From contig JADLZK010004649.1 in assembly GCA_015847255.1 (NCBI GenBank), positions 744,001 to 808,000 on the forward strand: a DNA stretch of 64,000 bases, read 5' to 3'. Under the pieces are notes generated by a model. The model was not told the DNA's origin. It ran no database searches and worked only from the letters and a program-made list of their open reading frames with translations. Both the position numbers and the translations under genes were made by a program. Below, piece after piece: positions 57,925 through 64,000 of this stretch; positions within the stretch are counted from its first letter, which is position 1; each line of letters begins with the position of its first letter. This DNA is from Hyparrhenia diplandra (lineage: Eukaryota; Streptophyta; Magnoliopsida; Poales; Poaceae).

Positions 57925-59253
57925 CTGCAAAACATAAGTACCAAAACGGGCTAGTTTATTTTTTCATATAGATAGTATATAATACAATGATTGCAAATCT
58001 GAACCTGAGCAAAATGTTATTCATTCCTCACAAAAAGAAGAAAAATCCTACGGTAGTTTGTTTGAACTAATTTACCATTAGAATCAATAAAAAGGAACAA
58101 AATATAGAAGAACTATACTCCTCTTTATCAGTCCTATATATTGGGTTTAGACTTCATGAAAACATGTAAAATCAAATAAAGATGTGCTTCTCTCAATCCT
58201 TAAATTGGTTTGACACTTTGTGCACATTTAGGAAATTTTTTGTCTAATTCACAACTGAATTGTGTTATTCTTATATCCATTTATGTCTATCCTGGGAGCT
58301 GACAAATGGAGTTTTCTAAAATGTTTGCAGCAGTTGATGACAGACTTTTAAGATCAATATCGTCAATGGGATGTTGAAAACTTGCTAGTTGGTAATAACA
58401 GGTGTGCTAGGTTAGTTTGCAGTTTTAAAGTGCATACTCCACGAAGGTTGAGAAGAGAAGAAAACAGATGCATAAGAACAAGAAAAAAAAATGCAAGAAG
58501 GAAATCCCGACTGGATCGACACAGGTAAATAGTTAGCTATTAAAAACTCGTTGAGGCCTATTTGCATCCCCAGGTAACAATGAGTTACGTGGATCCAGAT
58601 ATAGCCTGCATGAACAAGAGTAATGAAAAGGGTAGATAAGCATGCTTGCCATGTGATCTGAATATGACTTCACTCCCAGGAACCTGCGTGCATGGACTTT
58701 CGCCACATTGGTTTAGATGGTCCACAGGCTTCCTGCCATGAGCATTCAACTAATTAAATTGCTTCACAACACACCAAATTAAATGTGCGTATAATTGAAC
58801 AAATTGAATTCGAAATTAAAATGATTCCAACACATTTATGCTCACTAAGGGCCCATTCAATCCTTGGAACTGAATTCATTCTAATACTTATAATTTACAC
58901 ACAAATTAATTAAGCTAATATGGTTCTATATGGAATATATTATATGTTGCAGTTCTACCGAGTTGAAGAACGTATTATAAGTTGGAGAGTAGAAACATAG
59001 CATTGGTGATCTGTAGAATTAATTTCCATCTCACGCCCTATGAGTTTGAGATAGACTTATATGTGAACTTGGGAAAGTTGTGAAAAGTTAAATTCAAGCC
59101 AACTAGTCTAATCTATCTATTAAGTACATTTGAATTCCACAAAAATAAAAGGATCCAAACAGTCCCTAACAGTAACTGGTTCGTGACACATTTACAAGCA
59201 TAAAAAAGAAGCATCAGAATTGTTTATTGGTATGCATGAGGCGAAAAAGGAAC
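57925..59253. other. Kinase upstream region / NLR2 downstream spacer
   Basis: No ectodomain-coding exon is recognisable. AT-rich. The NLR2 3' UTR and the kinase promoter should lie here. Confidence 0.4.
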
Positions 59254-61673
59254 TTACGCTTCAATTTCTTTCCAGCGAATGTGCTGGATCCTACTCCAAT
59301 TTATGTGTCCCGGCTGTTGACAGGTTGTACTGAGCACGCTGCAGTAAATGATACTAATTTCCTGCAGAGACCAGGGCATTGTTGGAAGGCGCACGATATT
59401 GTTGCATTCCTTAATCTGCAACACCTCCAGTGACACAAGGTGCTCCATATCTGGCAACCAGTCCCAAGTGCAATTTTCGAGGCAGAGTGTGCGCACATGA
59501 ATCCAGAAGTTGCTATCTTCTGGAATAGATTCCAATTGGGTAGTGCATTCCTTGAAGACAAGTCCAAGGTGCTTTCGGGTGTCACCATGATTGCTACTCG
59601 ACATCCAACTAGGATACCTTGAACCACTATAGCCCCAGATCATCAACCATTCAAGACCCCCTGGTGGGCAAAGGACATCAAATACATCTGGATCTGAGCT
59701 ACAATTGCAAAAGAACAGTGACAGTTCTGTGAGTCTGTTCTTGATGGCTAGGCGGGCTTCAATAGGGTCATCTTTGCTTGTAGGAAATCCAAAAAAATTT
59801 ATTAGTAGAGCGCCTTGAATCTTATTTAGGTGCTTCAACTGCTTTAACTCGTACCCTTCTCCCCAGTAAGCATGGAATTGTTCACCTGGAATCTCTCGGA
59901 GTAACTTCAGCCTTCCAATGTTTGGAAATTTTGGAAATCCACGTATTAACCGCAAATGAATCAGGTTGCCCATGTCTTCAGCAGAGACTAATAAATCTGC
60001 ATGATGAGGAACGTCTAGAATTTGCATATGATAAAGCCTGGTCAGTGTCCTTGGGAAAATGGGGTACACATTACGGAGAACAAGATAACGTAGATGTTTC
60101 ATCTTACTGATAGTTGCTGCAACTGTGAACCGTACTAGTTCAGTGTACCCCCTTTTTTTTATAATTAGCACCCGCAGTTTCCTGAGCTTCATGAACATAC
60201 TGCCAAAGAGTTCTGCCAAAACCAAGGTAGCACCAGCCTTACTGTTTGCCTTCATCTTATTGTTTGGCTTCTCCAAAATGATCAGGGTGCGCAGATTTCC
60301 CAACTGGAGAATCTTCTCCATTCTTATGTCAGCTATATTGTAGGTCTCAATGAAAAGATGCTGAACCTGTGAAGGAATTTTCTCTGCTCGCCGGTCATTG
60401 ACAGGAATTCTGAAGGATTCAGTTCCAGCTACCGTGACCGCCAACTTGTGCAGCTCGTCATGCATTGTGCAGCGAGATGGACCAAAAAAAATACATCTCC
60501 TTGGAGAAATGCGAATGCCAGTAACGTGTCAAAGTAGCTGTGTCCTAAGGCTTCCATGTCCTCTGTTTCCTCACTGCTTTCAACAAAACCTTGCGCTATC
60601 CACAAGTCAACCACAATCTTTCGCTTGAACACGTATCCTTGGGGAAATGTGCTGAGGTATACAAAACAGCGCCTGACAACTGCATCGAGCTGCATATAGC
60701 TCCACCACAGAGCTCCCGTGGTTCTATGCAGCACGTCATTTGAAGCTGTTGCTTCCCAGAAACTGATACTGTTGTTCACATGAAGCCTCTGTGCCACTGT
60801 TACTGCAGCAATATGTGACCTCTGTAGCTGCTTTGCAACCCTTCGACCAATTTGTTCATATTTTCCATAATCATCAACTGCTGTATTTTGTAGAGCATGA
60901 TGCATGAACATTGAGAAGTACGACTCTTCATCCAAATCAGGTATCTCGAACTGCTGCTGAGCACCTAAAGCTGCAGCTGCATCTTTGTTTTCAGCTGTCA
61001 CCAGGATTTTGCTTCCACTCTGTCCTGCACAGAGCGCCTTAAGTAGTATACCCTGTTCCACATCAGTCTTACCATTGATCCAGAGATCATCCAGTACCAA
61101 CAAGAAACGTTTGTCCTTTAATGCTTCCTCCAAATCTACTTTGAGACATTGAAGATCTTTGCCTTTGGATTGATTCAGCAGATCACGAAATATATGATCC
61201 ACGCTGAATGTCTTCCCGACATGAATGAACATGATAGGATTGAAATGTCCTGCCTTCTTCTCATACTCACAAACGTATTGTGCCAGTGTAGTCTTCCCAG
61301 AACTTGTGATGCCAACTATGCCAATCACAGAATATGGTTTACTAGTGCTGGAGCTTGCTGCATAGGTACTGGAGCTTGCTGCATAGGTATCAGGTCCCTC
61401 ACGAAGCATCCTACTTATATCCGCACGGTCCTTGTCTCTGCCGAACACTTTTCGTCCAATAATGACTCTGTACAATTCGTGAATTTGTTTCTGCTTGCTG
61501 CTGCTGCTTTCGTCGCCGCCGTTCTTCACGGTGCAGTTACTACTGCTTTCCATGACATCGTCCTTGGCGTGATTCAACAGATTTGTCTTCTTAGAGGAAG
61601 TGAGAATATATTTTATGCCCTCTATTTGTTTCCTTAGTCTGATTGCTTCAGTAATAGGCACAATTCCAACCTT
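59254..61673 (-). CDS. NLR2: NB-ARC LRR resistance-type protein, main exon, one homopolymer frameshift
   Basis: The exon starts after an acceptor (TTTGTAG|AAGG, 61673) and ends at 59254. It carries VFGRDKDRADISRML, a full P-loop GITSSGKTTLA, kinase-2 RFLLVLDDLW, SKILVTAENKD, SHIAAVTVAQRL, RNBS-D CFVYLSTFPQGYVF, then MHD in CTMHDELHKLAVTV, then LRRs (GNLRTLIILEKPN, KLRKLRVLIIKKRG, NIGRLKLLREIP, LVSLEVLQIKECN). An in-phase 27-bp duplication (TYAASSS twice) lies just before the P-loop. A run of eight T on the coding strand (60484-60491) breaks the frame between FLQGDVFF and the MHD; nine would keep it open. The coiled-coil exon expected by comparison with NLR1 was not found in 61674-63044. Acts, in intact relatives, as an intracellular immune receptor ATPase. 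Close paralogue of NLR1. Confidence 0.85.
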
Positions 61674-63044
61674 CTACAAAGAAAGAAGTTTCAAATTATC
61701 TTAGCCAAATATTATTGACATGTAAATACTTTACAAAAAGATATTCATACTATATGTGCGAATTAAAAGTTCAAAAGTGGATGACATGAATTAATATAAA
61801 TAAAAAAGTATTCAGATTCATCATATTAATAGCACTAGTCCATCAACCGAGGCAGTGCAATTGAAATTAAGGAACAACTCTCGAGTGCATTGACTGCTTT
61901 TGCATTTAACTATCACGAATTTACGATACATCAGGTGTGCCTGTCCCATGTGTACATGCATTTTAAACAAAGATACACATTATTCTAGTTATCCAATAAT
62001 CTTGAAATGAATCATGCAACTACATCAGGTGTGTTACTCCTAATTAATTACTCTTCCATCAACCGTGCGCTTGCACATACATGGATCATCAAAGATACAA
62101 ACATTAGAAGTTTCTATTTGGTACCTTCAACTAATAAAAATTAGTTGTCTATGTGCTAATTTACTAACACCATATGCATGTATCTACTTAGTCTCATACT
62201 GGTCATAAGATATAAGAATCAGAAGCTTCAAACAAATACCTATGGATGTATATATACAATTAACTACCAACTGTGTATATGTATGTTTTTCCATCTATAT
62301 CCATATCTTTATTCTCTCCCTCCAGATGGCACCTTCATGTTTCTTGAATATGCATTGAGTTAAAACATTACATTAAATTATGGTTGGTCTAGCAACGGCT
62401 TATAATGATTTTGGCTTTCAAATTTGTTCCTATTGGTTGATCCAACAAGTGAAGTTGAGACTCTTATGTGTTATTATACCATGTATTCGAAAATCTACCA
62501 TCTACAAGAAAAACAGGTGCGGTCTTGCCATGCCCCGACTGGAGCAATCAATTGGGTAGGACAACAAAATGATTAAAGTAACAAGTGCTTCTTTAATAAG
62601 ATCGGTCTGAATTTGAAGGACTTCTTGAAGTTTTTGACATAATATATAGGAGCAGCATACATATAAAAATGCACCGTATATCTTTGAGCCTTCCTGTTGT
62701 GCGTATTGACAACTGAGCATTCCAGTTGTGATATTGTATGGGGTCCAAAGATCAACAAAATATTTATTGAATGATAGCCGAACTGGTTCTAAATATACAG
62801 TCAGGTCATGATCTTAAACTTCTGATAGAATCCCTCGGTTGGTATGAAAATTCAAGTTATGTGATATACACAGTTGACCGGACATCAGATTTTCAATTGA
62901 ATTTTCAGCTTGCACTGTTCATGAAATGGCACAGGAATTAGGTATACATGCCAGTGAGCAATAAGGAACTGTCAGATATATAGATGATGTTTCTCTATTT
63001 TCCTCTACTTGTAGGGTTGCTTTGCATATATGCACTCACATGTA
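61674..63044. other. Intron or upstream region of NLR2
   Basis: AT-rich, no exon recognised. The coiled-coil exon may lie beyond the LINE at the right edge, or be lost. Confidence 0.4.
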
Positions 63045-64000
63045 TATTTTTTTGACCAAAAAAGACTGTGGGGAGGTCCCCATAGTAAAAAGGCTTTATT
63101 TAAATTTTAAAGGGGTTACAGAGATACATACAGAGAGTTTAACTCAAGGCATCTAGCCAAACACAAAAAGAAGATCTTAAATCTACTTTAAATCTAATCG
63201 ACTAAAAGGAAACATTGGGACTTGAAATTCATCTTCCAGAGCTGAAGGATTGGTTCACATCTCAGAAATACTTTGTCATTTCTAAGCTTCCATAATTCCC
63301 ACGCTGCAATGAGAGAAACATCTACAAAACATGGTATTGAGTGAAGGGTCAGTTTCCATAAATCTGTCCAGTAGGCCTCTCGACATATTCCAATTTATTC
63401 CTAGCTTTTGCCAACATTTTTGGGCAAAGAGGCATTCAAAGAAGAGATGTTCAATAGTTTCCCTAGAGTTGGTCAGACAAAGCACACAATTTGTACCTCC
63501 CTGTGGATGAAAGTGTCTCCTCTGAAGCATATCTTTAGTATTTAATCTGTCCACCATTATTTGCTCCATATCATTCTTACCCAAGGAATATCAGCCCTAT
63601 TATAGAATTTATCAAGGTGTTTCAGAAGTAGGGCATCATTTTGGAGTCTGATGTTTATGACTCCTAGGCCACCTTTTTCCTTTGGTAGTTGCACTGTTTC
63701 CCATGCCACTAGATTGCCTCGTTTCTTCATCTTTGAATTGTCTCTCCACGTATTAACCGCTTTCTTCCCCTATCCATATTTTCTATTGCCCCAACTGGTA
63801 GTTTGATTGAACACATTGCATATGTGGTGATAGGGGTTATGGCTGAGTTGAGCATCTGTAACCTACCAGTATAAGATAACCATATATAGCATGTAGATAA
63901 CCTTCTTTCCACTCTGTCCATTATGGTGGTTAAATCATCAATTCTTGGTTTTGTAGTCCCCATGGGCAAACTAAGGTATGTGAATGGTAGGGAGCCAATA
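63045..64000 (-). mobile_element. LINE C, 3' part (RT C-terminus and zf-RVT), runs off the right edge
   Basis: On the minus strand the frames encode LSYTGRLQMLNSAITPITTY (RT C-terminal thumb, 63727-63969) and the zf-RVT block LQRRHFHPQGGTNCVLC...IEHLFFECLFAQKCW (63282-63584). The 3' end is at about 63045, where the plus strand shows a short poly(T) (ATTTTTTTGACC). At least one frameshift separates the blocks. Similar in sequence to the LINE end at 18.0-18.8 kb, so probably the same subfamily. Confidence 0.8.

Noticed and set aside
56066..59253. Full receptor-like kinase with ectodomain
   Set aside because: No signal peptide, lectin, DUF26 or transmembrane exon could be found upstream of the kinase exons; called a cytoplasmic-type kinase instead.
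1..64000. CRISPR arrays, bacterial operons, tRNA or rRNA genes
   Set aside because: No regularly spaced direct repeats and no rRNA or tRNA fold recognised by eye; intron structure and repeats are those of a plant nuclear genome. A tRNAscan run could still reveal a missed tRNA.

Overview
The window looks like nuclear DNA from a grass (Poaceae). It is gene-poor and rich in transposable elements. It carries Bowman-Birk inhibitors of the cereal WIP1 type, plant L1-like LINEs with a CCHC/DUF4283 gag, Helitrons ending in hairpin-CTAG, CACTA, hAT, MULE and Tourist-type elements, and coiled-coil NLR genes. I cannot fix the genus from sequence alone.

Layout. 1-10.4 kb: two degenerate minus-strand LINEs, the first (A, 1-6.1 kb) apparently inserted into the second (B, 6.1-10.4 kb). 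10.4-21.2 kb: a tandem array of four Bowman-Birk inhibitor (BBI) units on the plus strand. Only the last (20683-21051) is intact; the others are broken by small indels, an exon loss, a Helitron, a hAT MITE in a promoter and a TIR element in a 3' UTR. A truncated LINE lies at about 18.0-18.8 kb. 21.7-24.6 kb: a 2.9-kb non-autonomous Helitron with both ends visible. 25.7-26.6 kb: a small CACTA element. 27.0-29.45 kb: a minus-strand five-exon laccase with three frameshifts and a lost type-1 copper ligand. 30-42 kb: no host gene; nested MITEs, LINE tails with target-site duplications, CACTA-like debris, and a 1.6-kb polyadenylated insertion of unknown content. 42.45-43.45 kb: a frameshifted DUF716/TMEM45-type pseudogene.

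44.6-61.7 kb is an immune-receptor cluster on the minus strand: NLR1 (44650-49171, coiled-coil exon plus NB-ARC-LRR exon, many frameshifts), a non-RD cytoplasmic-type kinase (56066-57924, five exons, several frameshifts), and NLR2 (59254-61673, NB-ARC-LRR with one frameshift, no coiled-coil exon in view). A Helitron ending at 55871 with repeated basic (STPR-like) exon modules lies between NLR1 and the kinase. The window ends in the 3' part of another minus-strand LINE (63.05 kb onward).

As a locus this is a decaying defence region: protease inhibitors, a laccase, two related NLRs and a non-RD kinase, most carrying indels. Many indels in the NLR/kinase block are one base in a homopolymer, so assembly error must be excluded before those genes are called dead. 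Only the last BBI copy has a fully open, canonical coding sequence; NLR2 is one base away from open.
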